From NCBI GenBank assembly GCA_031292615.1, contig JARLGT010000102.1, positions 1 to 44,256 on the forward strand: a DNA stretch of 44,256 bases, in the 5' to 3' direction. The position numbers and the translations under genes were made by a program. Position 1 is the first letter of the stretch; each line of letters opens with the position of its first letter. The notes under the pieces were generated by a model. That model saw only the letters and a program-made list of their open reading frames with translations, did no database searches and was not told where the DNA came from. This document shows, in pieces, positions 25,566 to 34,689 of the stretch. This stretch comes from Coriobacteriia bacterium. GTDB taxonomy: Bacteria; Actinomycetota; Coriobacteriia; Anaerosomatales; JAAXUF01.

Positions 25566-25599
25566 CTTCGCGACCAGGCGCCGTGCCATCACGCTCGCG

Positions 25600-25619
25600 G
25601 CCCGTCCGCCGGACCGGGC
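25600..25619. terminator. hairpin between convergent genes
   Basis: GCCCGTCC-GCC-GGAC-C-GGGC forms an 8-bp stem with a one-base bulge. It lies between the ends of the HTH-coiled-coil gene and ppk. There is no U-tract. Confidence 0.4.
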
Positions 25620-25633
25620 TCGGGCGCGTGCAG

Positions 25634-27952
25634 CTACGAGCTGGGCGCGTGCCGCATGCTGCGCTCGATCAACGTCTGCTGCGCGTCGACTCGCTCCTCG
25701 CCCTCGGCCACCTGCGCTCGGACGTACGTACCATCCGGCTGCATGTCACGGGCGTGCGTGTTGTCGGCGAAGTAGATGTCGAGCGCGTCGGCCTTCAGCC
25801 GCTTGATCAACGACGGATCCTTGATCGGGAAGAGGATCTCGACTCGGCGGTCGAGGTTTCGGCGCATGAGGTCGGCGCTGCCCACGAGCACGGTCGGATC
25901 GCCCGCATTGCCGAAGTAGTAGACGCGGCTGTGCTCGAGGAAGCGGCCCACGACGCTTCGGACGCGGATGTTCTCGCTCACACCCAGCACGCCCGGACGC
26001 ACCTGGCAGATACCGCGGATGAGAAGCTCGATCTTGACGCCTGCAATCGAGGCTTCGTAGAGGAGCTTCGTGACCTTTGCGTCGACGAGGGAGTTGGCTT
26101 TGAGGATCATGTGGCCGCCTCGGCCAGCGCGCGCATGCTCGATCTCGCGCATCACGAGTCCCTCGAGCCCGCTGCGGATGGTGTTGGGCGCAACCAAGAA
26201 GCTCTCGTAACTCTCGCGCAGTGCGTAGCCTGTCAGGAAGTTGAACAACTCAGTGGCGTCCTCACCCATGGCCTCGTCGGCGGTGAGGAAGTCCAGGTCG
26301 GTGTATTGCGTGGCGGTGACGACGTTGTAGTTGCCGGTCCCTAGATGCAGGTAGCGGCGGATTCGCTTGCCTTCTCGGCGGACGATGAGCGCGATCTTGG
26401 AGTGCGTCTTGAGGCCGAGCACACCGTAGACCACGTGGACGCCTTCTTGCTCGAGTCGCCGAGCCCAGCCGATGTTGCTCTCCTCGTCGAAGCGCGCCTT
26501 GAGCTCGACGAGCGCCGCGACCTCCTTGCCGTTTTGCGCCGCTTCGAGAAGCGCCTCGACCACGGGGCTGTCCTTCCCCACGCGATAAAGCGTCATCTTG
26601 ATGGCGAGCACATCGGGATCGCTTGCCGCCTGCTTGAGCAGGTCCACGAACGGCTCGAAGGAGTCGAACGGGCGATGCAGCAAGATATCGCGCTCGCGAA
26701 TCGCAGCGAACAGATCGACCTGCTCCTCGTCGTCGAGTAGCTGCAAGGGAGCTGGGCGGAAGGGTGTGTCTTTGAGGTCTGGCCGATCGATCTTGTAGAG
26801 CTCCATCAGGTTGCTGGCACCGATGGGCGGCTCGAGCACAACGATGTCCTCGGGATCGAGCTTGAGATTCTCAACCAGGATGTCGCGCACGAAGTCGGGC
26901 AGCGACGGTGTCACCGTGACGCGCACGACGCTGCCGAACCGGCGCTTGCGCACGCCTTCCTCGATCGTCTCGAGTAGGTCCTCGGCCTCGAGCTCTTGGA
27001 TGGCCACCTCGGCGTCACGAGTCACGCGGAAGGCGTGCGCCTCGACCACCTCCGAGCCCGGGAAGATCATGTCCATGTGCGAGATGATGAGCTGCTCGAG
27101 CCATACGAAGTGAAACGCTCGGCCTCGGCTGGGCTGATCGGGCTTCAGCTCGCAGTGCGGCCCGCTGGCCTCTGGCGCACACACCGGCACCAACCGAGGA
27201 AGGGCGCGCGGCATCTTCACGCGCGCGAACCGCTCTTCGCCTTCGGGCGTTCGTATGAGGATGGCGAGGTTCAGGCTCAGGTTCGAGATGTGTGGGAAGG
27301 GGCGCGCGGGGTCGAAGGCCAGCGGCGTGAGCACGGGGTAGACGTAGCTCTCGAAATACTCGTCGGCGAACCGCTTCTGCGCGTCGTCGAGTTCGTCGTA
27401 GTCCAGGATGTAGATTCCGGCGGCACACAGTTCGTCGCGCAGCGCCTTGAACGCGCGGCGGCTACGGCGCAGCAGCGAGCTGGCGCGGTCACGAACGAGC
27501 TGAAGCTGCTCGGCGGGCGTCAGCCCGTCCGCGGACAGATCGCGCACGCCCGCCGCGACCTGCTGCTTGAGACCAGCGACGCGCACCATGTAGAACTCAG
27601 CCATGTTGGAGCTGAAGATCGAGAGGAACTTGACGCGCTCGAGCAACGGGTTGGCCGAGTCCTCGGCTTCCTCAAGTACGCGCTCCTGGAAGTCGAGCAG
27701 CGACATCTCGCGGTTCAGGTAGAGCGCCGGCGCGGTCAGGTCGACCGCCGGTGGAAGCGCCGGCTCGGGCTCGGCGACCAACGGCATCGGCTCGATCTCG
27801 GGGACGGTCACGACCCCGGCCTGCGGCGGTGTGGTCGGCTCCGGCCGCACACGCGTCGCCGCCTCGGCAGGCGATGGCGCGGCCGGCTGAGCCTCGTCTC
27901 CCGACAACACGCTGCTGGGCAGACCCCCGGCTCCGACAGTCTCGTCGTTCAT
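25634..27952 (-). CDS. ppk1: polyphosphate kinase 1
   Basis: A 772-residue Ppk1, which makes inorganic polyphosphate from ATP. The core begins near residue 77 (LYLNREMSLLDFQERVL). The catalytic His lies in LKTHSK (His517) and the second conserved His in YLHLGTGNYN (His536). Late motifs include GHMILKANSLVD, IELLIRGICQ and RRVEILFPI. The first 75 residues are an Ala/Pro-rich extension not seen in typical Ppk1, probably disordered. I start at the ATG at 27952, which has AGGGGA upstream. It is the third gene of the CHAD-ppx-ppk run. Confidence 0.96.
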   Translation of the reverse strand: MNDETVGAGGLPSSVLSGDEAQPAAPSPAEAATRVRPEPTTPPQAGVVTVPEIEPMPLVAEPEPALPPAVDLTAPALYLNREMSLLDFQERVLEEAEDSANPLLERVKFLSIFSSNMAEFYMVRVAGLKQQVAAGVRDLSADGLTPAEQLQLVRDRASSLLRRSRRAFKALRDELCAAGIYILDYDELDDAQKRFADEYFESYVYPVLTPLAFDPARPFPHISNLSLNLAILIRTPEGEERFARVKMPRALPRLVPVCAPEASGPHCELKPDQPSRGRAFHFVWLEQLIISHMDMIFPGSEVVEAHAFRVTRDAEVAIQELEAEDLLETIEEGVRKRRFGSVVRVTVTPSLPDFVRDILVENLKLDPEDIVVLEPPIGASNLMELYKIDRPDLKDTPFRPAPLQLLDDEEQVDLFAAIRERDILLHRPFDSFEPFVDLLKQAASDPDVLAIKMTLYRVGKDSPVVEALLEAAQNGKEVAALVELKARFDEESNIGWARRLEQEGVHVVYGVLGLKTHSKIALIVRREGKRIRRYLHLGTGNYNVVTATQYTDLDFLTADEAMGEDATELFNFLTGYALRESYESFLVAPNTIRSGLEGLVMREIEHARAGRGGHMILKANSLVDAKVTKLLYEASIAGVKIELLIRGICQVRPGVLGVSENIRVRSVVGRFLEHSRVYYFGNAGDPTVLVGSADLMRRNLDRRVEILFPIKDPSLIKRLKADALDIYFADNTHARDMQPDGTYVRAQVAEGEERVDAQQTLIERSMRHAPSS

Positions 27953-28014
27953 CTCTGTGCTTCCCCTCGTCGCTCTGCGTTCCACACCAAACGGCCACCA
28001 CCACGGCATACGCG

Positions 28015-29538
28015 CTACTCGCCTTCCAGTACGGCGACTTCAACGCGTCGGCCGAACGTCTCCTCGAACAGGTCCTTCTTCTTTCCCACACCGTACAGCT
28101 CTGCATGAAGATCAACGGCGCCAACGACATCGAACCGAGTGACCTCGCCGTCGTCGGTCACCGAAACGGATGCGATCCGAGAGCCGCGTCCCCGGTCGAG
28201 ACCGTCCGCGATCCGGAGGATCGCGGCGAGCTGGCGTACCGTCGCGCGATCGGCGGGCTCGATGGCCGCCCACGACTCGTGGCTGCGCTTGGGCAGCGCC
28301 TTGGTGTGATAGCGCGCGATCGCCGCCACCATCGCGGTCTCCCGCCGAGTAAGTCCGGGCAGCCCCGAGTGAAGAATCAGGTGATAGCTGTGCCGGTGGT
28401 GCCTGTCGTAGGCGATGTAGTAGCCGATGTCGTGAAGCATCGCCGCCGATTCGAGCAACCGGCGATCGCCCGGCTGCAGGTGCATCACGTCCGCAAGCTG
28501 GTCGAAGATCGAGAGCGACAAAGCCGTGACGTGCTCGGCATGTTGCTGGTCGAAGCGATAGCGTCGGCCCACGTCGCGAACCGAGTCCATGTGGTCGGGT
28601 GCGGTCGCTTCGATGGCGCCATCGCTCGCCAACGTGTCCAGCACGATGCCTTCTCGGATACCCCGCGCGTTTACCAGAACGCTGCTTGCGCCGAACAGCT
28701 TCAGCGTCTCGGCGAGCACGAGCGTGCCCGCCAGGATGATGTCGATGCGCTCTGCCGGCATGCCTGCCATCGCGAGGCGCTCGGCGGCCGTCGAATGAGA
28801 AAGGATGCCGAGCAGCTGCATGATCTCCGGCCGCTCGATCTGCACGCCCTGCAGCGACTCGTACCTGCGGCCACGCATGCCGGCGACCACTGCGGCGATC
28901 GTCGTGATTGCGCCGCCCGAGCCCACCAGTACGGAGACGCCCGGCTGCAGTGGCGTCACACTGGCGAGCAACGTGCGTCGCACGAAACGCTTCAGCTTCT
29001 TGAACGATGCCTCGCTCGGCGGATCCTCGGCAAGAAAGCGCTCGGATATCACGCGCGCACCGATTCGCATCGAGACGATGCTCACGGGCTCTTCGCCCAC
29101 GCCCTGCACGATCTCCACCGACCCGCCGCCTATGTCGAGAATCACCGACTCCGGCATCTCGGTGGTCATCGGCATCGCCGAGAGCCACACGAGGCGTCCT
29201 TCCTCCTCCGCCGAGATGATCTCGACGTCGAGGCCGGCCTCGTTGTGCAGCCTGTCGACCAGCTCCTGACCGTTGCTCGCGCGGCGCACGGCCTCGGTTG
29301 CGATGGCTCGCACCTCGGTCACCCCGAGGTTGCGGCCGATATCCATCATCGCCTTGAGTGCCGAGACGGTTCGGTCGACCGCCTCGGGATCGAGTTGCCC
29401 GCTGGCGTCGAGTCCCTGACCCAGGCGCGTCATCTCTTTCTCGTCGTCGATGATGCGGTGCGGACCGCCAACCGGCACCTCGACGATGTTCGAACGCACG
29501 GAGTTGGTCCCGACGTCGATGACCTGCAGCAGTCTCAC
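28015..29538 (-). CDS. Ppx/GppA phosphatase with C-terminal HD domain
   Basis: A 507-residue exopolyphosphatase/guanosine pentaphosphatase-type enzyme. The ASKHA nucleotide-fold motifs are DVGTNSVR (8-15), the long-range helix, DIGGGSVE (135-142) and VGSGGAIT. The C-terminal half is an HD-type helical domain, with LHDIGYYIAYDRHHRHS carrying the H-D pair at 369-370. Like E. coli GppA in length, it could hydrolyse polyP, pppGpp or both. The GTG overlaps the CHAD stop by four bases (GTGA), with GGAGGA upstream. It is in one operon with ppk, so the pair can set polyP levels. Confidence 0.94.
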   Translation of the reverse strand: MRLLQVIDVGTNSVRSNIVEVPVGGPHRIIDDEKEMTRLGQGLDASGQLDPEAVDRTVSALKAMMDIGRNLGVTEVRAIATEAVRRASNGQELVDRLHNEAGLDVEIISAEEEGRLVWLSAMPMTTEMPESVILDIGGGSVEIVQGVGEEPVSIVSMRIGARVISERFLAEDPPSEASFKKLKRFVRRTLLASVTPLQPGVSVLVGSGGAITTIAAVVAGMRGRRYESLQGVQIERPEIMQLLGILSHSTAAERLAMAGMPAERIDIILAGTLVLAETLKLFGASSVLVNARGIREGIVLDTLASDGAIEATAPDHMDSVRDVGRRYRFDQQHAEHVTALSLSIFDQLADVMHLQPGDRRLLESAAMLHDIGYYIAYDRHHRHSYHLILHSGLPGLTRRETAMVAAIARYHTKALPKRSHESWAAIEPADRATVRQLAAILRIADGLDRGRGSRIASVSVTDDGEVTRFDVVGAVDLHAELYGVGKKKDLFEETFGRRVEVAVLEGE

Positions 29539-30818
29539 GGGCGTTCCTCCGGTGCGGGCGCAGGCGCACCGAGCGCGGGCGCAGCGTCCGGGACGAGGTC
29601 GGGGGTCTGGTCTGGGGCTGGCGCGACGCTGCGTAGCTGCGGGCGCACCCACGGCTCGGCACCGATCACGACCGGTGGTTCGATGGCCAGCCCCGCGGCG
29701 TCCGAACTCCAGGGCTGCGCCGCGGTGTCGATCGGCGGCATGCCGTCGGGCGAGATGACGGCTGCCTCCGCCAGCACGACCGCAGGCTGCGGGGACGATC
29801 CCTCGGCAGGTGCGATCACCACCTCCAGCGCGGCTGGCGAGTGTGCCGCTGCGGCCTCGGCTGTGGGCTCGGCGGGCGCGGGTTCGGGCAGTCGCGAGAG
29901 GGGCAGCAAGAGCGCGGGCAGCAGCTCGCCAGCCGGGTGCTCGGTAGTCAGCGTCAGGAACGCCTCGAACGTCGCCCGGGCGCGCTCCTCCAACAGCGTG
30001 GTCACGTCACCCAAGTCGCTTGCCGAGACACCCGCGCGCGCGGCGAGTGCGACTAGCTCCGGCGCCTGCAGCTGATCGAGAAAGAGGTGCAGGTCGTGCA
30101 GATCGCCGAGCGTGTCCTGGAACTCGGTGAGCACCGGGTGTACGGCGTCGAAGTCGTCGCCGTACACCGGCGCGAACACCTCGACGGCGTATCGCAGCCG
30201 CTTGAAGTCGATGCGCAATGCGTGCTGCTGCAGCGTGTTCTCCTCCGGCAGCGCGCCGGGCAGCGCGCCGAAAACCACGCTCGCACGTTGCGCGACCTGC
30301 GCGTGCGCGAAGCCGGACAGCGGCCGCTTGGCCTCCGTCGAGCTGCCGCCGATCGAGCGCGCCAGCTTGCGCAGCGTGCGGCGGTTCTCGGCGAGGTCGA
30401 GACGCGATAGCTCGCGGTTCAGCGCCACCAGCTGCTGCTCGCGAGTGCCCATTCGGCGGCCGATCAGGAAGGCGACGGCACGCTTGCCACCGTTGCCGAG
30501 GCTCTTGGCGAAGCCAGCAAACTCGTCGATGAAGACGTCGGCGTCGCGGACCGGACCGAGCGCGCGCGTAATGCGCCGAACGCGCCCGTACCACTCGCGG
30601 AACTCGCGCTGCGGATAGAGCGGATCGAGCAGTCGCATCGTCTCTCTCAGCCGCCGAGAGGCCACACGCATGTCGTGCACGGCATCCATGTCCGCGCCGC
30701 TGGAGGCGGCTCCTTCGAGGGCGAACAGCGGCTCGGCCTTCGCCAGCAGAAGCGCCGGGGCAGCGTCGGCAAGCGGCGTGAAGGCATCGACGCCTGGTAC
30801 CGCAAACCGCTGATCCAT
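29535..30818 (-). CDS. CHAD domain protein
   Basis: A 427-residue protein with a CHAD (conserved histidine alpha-helical) domain in residues about 20-300. The signature AVHDMRVASRRLRETMRLL is near 45-65, and the second repeat has HALRIDFKRLRYAVEVF. Many basic and His residues line the helices. CHAD domains bind inorganic polyphosphate and target proteins to granules. A C-terminal tail of about 120 residues is rich in Ala, Pro and Glu and probably disordered. GGAGG lies eight bases from the ATG. It is first in the operon with ppx and ppk1, which strongly supports a polyP role. Confidence 0.94.
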   Translation of the reverse strand: MDQRFAVPGVDAFTPLADAAPALLLAKAEPLFALEGAASSGADMDAVHDMRVASRRLRETMRLLDPLYPQREFREWYGRVRRITRALGPVRDADVFIDEFAGFAKSLGNGGKRAVAFLIGRRMGTREQQLVALNRELSRLDLAENRRTLRKLARSIGGSSTEAKRPLSGFAHAQVAQRASVVFGALPGALPEENTLQQHALRIDFKRLRYAVEVFAPVYGDDFDAVHPVLTEFQDTLGDLHDLHLFLDQLQAPELVALAARAGVSASDLGDVTTLLEERARATFEAFLTLTTEHPAGELLPALLLPLSRLPEPAPAEPTAEAAAAHSPAALEVVIAPAEGSSPQPAVVLAEAAVISPDGMPPIDTAAQPWSSDAAGLAIEPPVVIGAEPWVRPQLRSVAPAPDQTPDLVPDAAPALGAPAPAPEERP

Positions 30819-31008
30819 CTACAGGTCCTCCATCGGTCAAGCCACGAGCTCGGCGAATGTGAAACGTGACGCGGGCAACTTCCGGGGCAATACACTCCAG
30901 TGGGGCCGCGTTCGTGCAGGCAGCGCCACCGTTTGAGCATACCCGAGCCCTGACAGGAATGGTTAGATGCCCGACGTTTCCGCGAAGCCCGCGGGTAAGG
31001 AGCCCAAC

Positions 31009-32490
31009 ATGACCTCCGACACGCCCACGCCCGAGCCCGCACCTACGCCCGAGCCGGAACAGCCAACACCGCCGGCACCAATCGCGTACACCACGCTTCT
31101 CCCGCACTTCACCCCCGCCGAGCACCTTGCCCGTGGCCGAGCCGCCCGCCAAGACACTCCGCGCAGCTCGCACGCGTCGTGGGAGACGTGGTCCGACCGG
31201 CCAGACCCGATCGACGTGCTGGAGGAGCAGGGCGCGCATCGCACGCCAGAGCTTCTGCCCATCCGCTACGGCCGCATGGTGGCATCCCCGTTCGCGTTCT
31301 ACCGCGGGGGCGCCGCGATCATGGCGTCCGACCTGGCGACGACTCCGCGCAGCGGTCTGAAGGCGCAGTGCTGCGGAGATGCGCACTTGGTCAACTTCGG
31401 AGTGTTCGCGTCGCCGGACCGCTCGCTCGTCTTCGACATCAACGACTTCGACGAGACGCTGCCCGGGCCGTGGGAGTGGGACGTGAAGCGTTTGGCGGCC
31501 AGCTTCGAGGTCGCCATGCGCGATCGCGGGATGGATGCGACGGCACGGCGCGGCGCGGTTCTGGTGGCTGCACGCACCTATCGCGAGACCATGCTCGAAT
31601 TCGCCCAGCTCAACACGATGGACGTCTGGTACGCACGCCTCGACGCCGTTGAGCTGCTGGAGAACCTGCAAGCCACTGGCGATCGCAAGGACGCCAAGCG
31701 CGTCGCGAAGGGCTTGGAGAAGGCGCAGTCGAAGAACAGCCTCCGCGCGCTGGAGAAGCTCACCGTGACGGTCGACGGCGAGCCGCGGATCATCAGCAAC
31801 CCGCCGCTCATCGTCCCGGCCTCCGAGCTGCTGCAGGGCGCCGAGTTCGACCGCTTCACCGAGGTCATCCACCAGTTCCTGTCCAACTACGCCGCGAGCC
31901 TTCCAGACGACCGGCGCCATCTGCTGACCGAGTTCGAGTTCAAGCAGATTGCGCGCAAGGTCGTGGGAGTAGGCAGCGTCGGCATGCGCTCGTGGATCGT
32001 GCTGACGCTCGGACGCAACACCGACGACCCGCTGTTCCTACAGCTCAAGCAGGCGGAGAGCTCCGTAATGGAGCGCTTCGTTGGTCGAAGCCGCTACCGC
32101 AACCACGGGCGCCGAGTAGTCGAGGGGCAGCGCCTGATGCAGGCCGCGAGCGACATCTTGCTTGGCTGGTACAAGGTGTTGGCGTTCGACGGGCTCGTCC
32201 ACGACTTCTACGTCCGTCAGCTCTGGGACGGCAAGGCCTCGCTTGACGTTGCGACAATGCCGGCTCGGATGTTCGGCCCATACGCACGTGCGTGTGGCTG
32301 GACGCTTGCTCGGGCGCACGCACGCAGCGGCGACCGAATTGCCATCGCGGGCTACCTGGGAGCCGGCTCGGTGTTCGACGAGGCAATCGCTGACTTCGCG
32401 GCCACGTACGCCGATCAGAACGAGCGCGACTACGAGAAGCTCGTTACGGCGGTCAAGAGCGGGCGGATCGCGGCGCAGACGGGAGTCTAG
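31009..32490 (+). CDS. DUF2252 family protein, kinase-like
   Basis: A 493-residue DUF2252 protein. CCGDAHLVNFG (about residues 121-131) and VFDINDFDE (141-149) look like the catalytic loop and metal-binding Asp of aminoglycoside-phosphotransferase-like kinases. Later, KVVGVGSVGMRSWIVL (about 317-332) and FLQLKQAESS (Lys347) look like a glycine-rich loop and ATP-binding Lys. A long helical region separates the two. Biological function is unknown. The first 25 residues are Pro/Glu-rich. The ATG at 31009 follows AAGGAG; an upstream ATG at 30967 has a weaker site. It is divergent from the polyP operon. Confidence 0.88.
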   Translation: MTSDTPTPEPAPTPEPEQPTPPAPIAYTTLLPHFTPAEHLARGRAARQDTPRSSHASWETWSDRPDPIDVLEEQGAHRTPELLPIRYGRMVASPFAFYRGGAAIMASDLATTPRSGLKAQCCGDAHLVNFGVFASPDRSLVFDINDFDETLPGPWEWDVKRLAASFEVAMRDRGMDATARRGAVLVAARTYRETMLEFAQLNTMDVWYARLDAVELLENLQATGDRKDAKRVAKGLEKAQSKNSLRALEKLTVTVDGEPRIISNPPLIVPASELLQGAEFDRFTEVIHQFLSNYAASLPDDRRHLLTEFEFKQIARKVVGVGSVGMRSWIVLTLGRNTDDPLFLQLKQAESSVMERFVGRSRYRNHGRRVVEGQRLMQAASDILLGWYKVLAFDGLVHDFYVRQLWDGKASLDVATMPARMFGPYARACGWTLARAHARSGDRIAIAGYLGAGSVFDEAIADFAATYADQNERDYEKLVTAVKSGRIAAQTGV

Positions 32491-32498
32491 GGCTCGGA

Positions 32499-33347
32499 CT
32501 ACTTGCCTGCCCGTGAGTCGGCCACTGAGACCCATACGTTGCTGCCGACGGGCACGGTCAGTCCCGCCGAGGGCGCCTGATCGACGACCACGCCGTCCGG
32601 CGTCCCTGTGGCCGTGACGGCGCGCGGCGACGCGAACAGCCTCGTGTTGCTCGCCTCCCGGCTTGCCTGCACGAACGTCTCGCCGACCATCTGAGGCACG
32701 ACCACACCGGGTGTTCCCGGCCCCAACGAAACCACGATAACGTCGGCCGAGCCGGTCGAGGCGGTATCACCTGCGCGCGGAAGTTGTTCGATGACCTCTC
32801 CGGAGTGCATGGAAGGGCTGTATGCGTACAGCACGGTAGGCACGAAGAGCTCGTACTCCAAAGCCGCTTGGGCGTCGCTCGACACAGCCCCAACAACGTC
32901 CGGGACGATTGCCTGCCTCGGCGATATCGCGACCGCGATGTTGACCGGCGATCCTTGGGCGACGTTGGTGTAGGGCGCCGGCGATTGGCCGATGATCCTG
33001 CCGGCAGGAAAGTCCTTCGTGACCCGGTACGTCGCCCTCCCCTCTCGGAGACGCGCGCCGATGAGGAGTCTGCTCGCCGCATCTGGAGTCAGGGACACGA
33101 GGGCGGGCACCGGAACTGGCAACGTCGCCCTCTCGAAGAACCACGCACCCAGCCCAAGGGCAAACACAGCAACGACCCCGACAGCGATCAGGACGACAGC
33201 GGGCGCTCGGCGCTTGGGCGCATCGACGGCGAGCTCTGCGGAAGCTGTTGCATCAGGACTGACCGAAGTGTCGGTGGGAGTCGAGACGTCGCTTGCCGAG
33301 GACCCCTCGGGGTCTGCTGGATACGAGCCGAGCTCGTCGCGCGTCAT
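32499..33347 (-). CDS. membrane protein with three PASTA domains
   Basis: A 282-residue protein. An acidic cytoplasmic N-terminus (about 45 residues, Ser/Thr/Asp-rich), one transmembrane helix (about 49-70), then three extracellular PASTA repeats starting VPVPALVSLT, VPDVVGAVS and VPQMVGET. It is the second kinase-less PASTA protein in the window. The cytoplasmic tail is Ser/Thr-rich and could be a substrate of a Ser/Thr kinase, though no kinase gene is present here. AGAGGAG precedes the ATG. It converges with DUF2252, with only eight bases between them. Confidence 0.88.
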   Translation of the reverse strand: MTRDELGSYPADPEGSSASDVSTPTDTSVSPDATASAELAVDAPKRRAPAVVLIAVGVVAVFALGLGAWFFERATLPVPVPALVSLTPDAASRLLIGARLREGRATYRVTKDFPAGRIIGQSPAPYTNVAQGSPVNIAVAISPRQAIVPDVVGAVSSDAQAALEYELFVPTVLYAYSPSMHSGEVIEQLPRAGDTASTGSADVIVVSLGPGTPGVVVPQMVGETFVQASREASNTRLFASPRAVTATGTPDGVVVDQAPSAGLTVPVGSNVWVSVADSRAGK

Positions 33348-33382
33348 CTCACTCCTCTTGCCGTCGGTGCGTCAGTCCCTCG

Positions 33383-34228
33383 CTAGGGTAGCGCGGTCAG
33401 CACGACCGCCGCCAGCGCCAGACAAACTCCGAGGATCTGGAGGCGGTGCAGGCGTTCATGCAGCACGGTTCGCGCCAGCAAGATCGTGGTGACCGGATAC
33501 AGCGAGCCGATCACCGAGGCGACCGCCATCGGACCGATCCGCAGCGCGGTGATCATCGTGAAGTTCGCCGCAGCATCGAGCACTCCCGCAAGCAGCGCAG
33601 GCGCCAGCGCCGAGCGACTCAGAGCACGCCCTGACGAGCCGCGACCCAGCATCGCCACGCCCAGGATGAGCGCGCCGGTGCAGCGCGCGACCAGCAGCGG
33701 GGCCAGGCCGCTCGCGTGGCTGGTAAACGACAGCGCGATGAGCGAGCAGGCGAAGCCAGTGCCCGCAAGTACTGCCAGCATCACCGCGCGCGGAGGGGTG
33801 GCGTGCTCGTCGTCGGGGTCTGTCACCGTGCTCACGACCACGACGGCGACGATCGCCAACGCGAGCCCAAGCAGTGGGGCGAAGCCAACGCGCGAGCCGC
33901 GGAAAAGGTCGAACGCAGCCGGGCCTGCGCCAGCGAGCGCCGCGGTCACCGGCGCAACGATGCCCATGCGGCCTGCAGCAAGAGCGGCGTACAGCGACAG
34001 CACGCCTACCGTGCCCACGACTCCCGAAACCGCTGCCCAGCCGAAGTCGGCGGATGTGAACGCGGCCGGCCGCACGAAGACGAGCACCACGGCGAAGATG
34101 GCGACGCCAATGCCGTAAACCACAGCCGTCACCGAGAGTGCGGAGCCTCGCCTGCTGGCGAGCCCGCCGAGGAAGTCAGAACCGCCAAAGAACGCCGCTG
34201 TCGCCGTCGAGATGAGAGCTGTCAGCAC
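33383..34228 (-). CDS. EamA (DMT superfamily) transporter
   Basis: A 281-residue membrane protein with ten predicted helices in two EamA repeats, the first ending near residue 135 (IVAVVVVSTVT) and the second ending in LHERLHRLQILGVCLALAAVVL, which is the typical EamA C-terminal signature. Substrates of EamA proteins range from amino acids to nucleotides and cannot be deduced here. The GTG lies inside the last codons of the rrf2 gene (seven-base overlap), so regulator and transporter are translated from one mRNA. Confidence 0.9.
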   Translation of the reverse strand: MLTALISTATAAFFGGSDFLGGLASRRGSALSVTAVVYGIGVAIFAVVLVFVRPAAFTSADFGWAAVSGVVGTVGVLSLYAALAAGRMGIVAPVTAALAGAGPAAFDLFRGSRVGFAPLLGLALAIVAVVVVSTVTDPDDEHATPPRAVMLAVLAGTGFACSLIALSFTSHASGLAPLLVARCTGALILGVAMLGRGSSGRALSRSALAPALLAGVLDAAANFTMITALRIGPMAVASVIGSLYPVTTILLARTVLHERLHRLQILGVCLALAAVVLTALP

Positions 34229-34647
34229 GGGGCTTCGACAGGCTCCTTGCTGTTGGCAAGATCGGCCAGCGTCTGGGAGCTCATGAACTCACGCAGCACC
34301 GCTGACGCTGCAGTCCAGATCGGGTGCACTGGGCAGTCGGACGACCGGCCGCAGTGTGTAGGATCGGCCACGCAGATATTAAGCTGCAGGTTCTCCCCAG
34401 CGACTGCCAGGACCTCTCGCAGCTGTATCTGCGACGCCGAGCGCGCCAAGAGGAATCCGCCGCTGCGGCCTCGGCGGGACTCGAGAATCCCTGCATCAGC
34501 AAGGTTGCCCAAGATGGTGCGGGCAAGCTCGTAAGGAACACCGGCTTCGTCCGACAGCGCGCGAGCAGAGACCACGGTTCCTTGTGTGCGCTTCGCGAGC
34601 CCGACCATCAGCCGGACCGCGTAGTCCGCTTCGCGAGTAATGACCAC
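34222..34647 (-). CDS. Rrf2 family iron-sulfur regulator
   Basis: A 141-residue Rrf2 protein. The winged HTH is residues about 1-65 (MVITREADYAVRLMVGLA, and a YELARTILGNLADAGILESRRGRSGGF wing). Three Cys at 92, 99 and 105 (C-x6-C-x5-C) match the cluster ligands of IscR/NsrR-type members, so it probably senses Fe-S status, NO or redox. The GTG has GAGG upstream, at a long spacing. Its promoter has an 18-bp dyad over the -10 box. It is co-transcribed with the EamA gene. Confidence 0.93.
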   Translation of the reverse strand: MVITREADYAVRLMVGLAKRTQGTVVSARALSDEAGVPYELARTILGNLADAGILESRRGRSGGFLLARSASQIQLREVLAVAGENLQLNICVADPTHCGRSSDCPVHPIWTAASAVLREFMSSQTLADLANSKEPVEAPC

Positions 34648-34689
34648 GGTAGCTCAATCCTCTCGGATGCGCCCCGTTCAGCCCCGTTG

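Noticed and set aside
28112-29662. Second minus-strand open frame over ppx
   Set aside because: Arg/Gly-rich with no motifs; the Ppx/GppA frame has all the family signatures.
30007-31920. 637-residue minus-strand open frame across the CHAD gene and DUF2252
   Set aside because: It crosses two real genes on opposite strands and has no recognisable domain.
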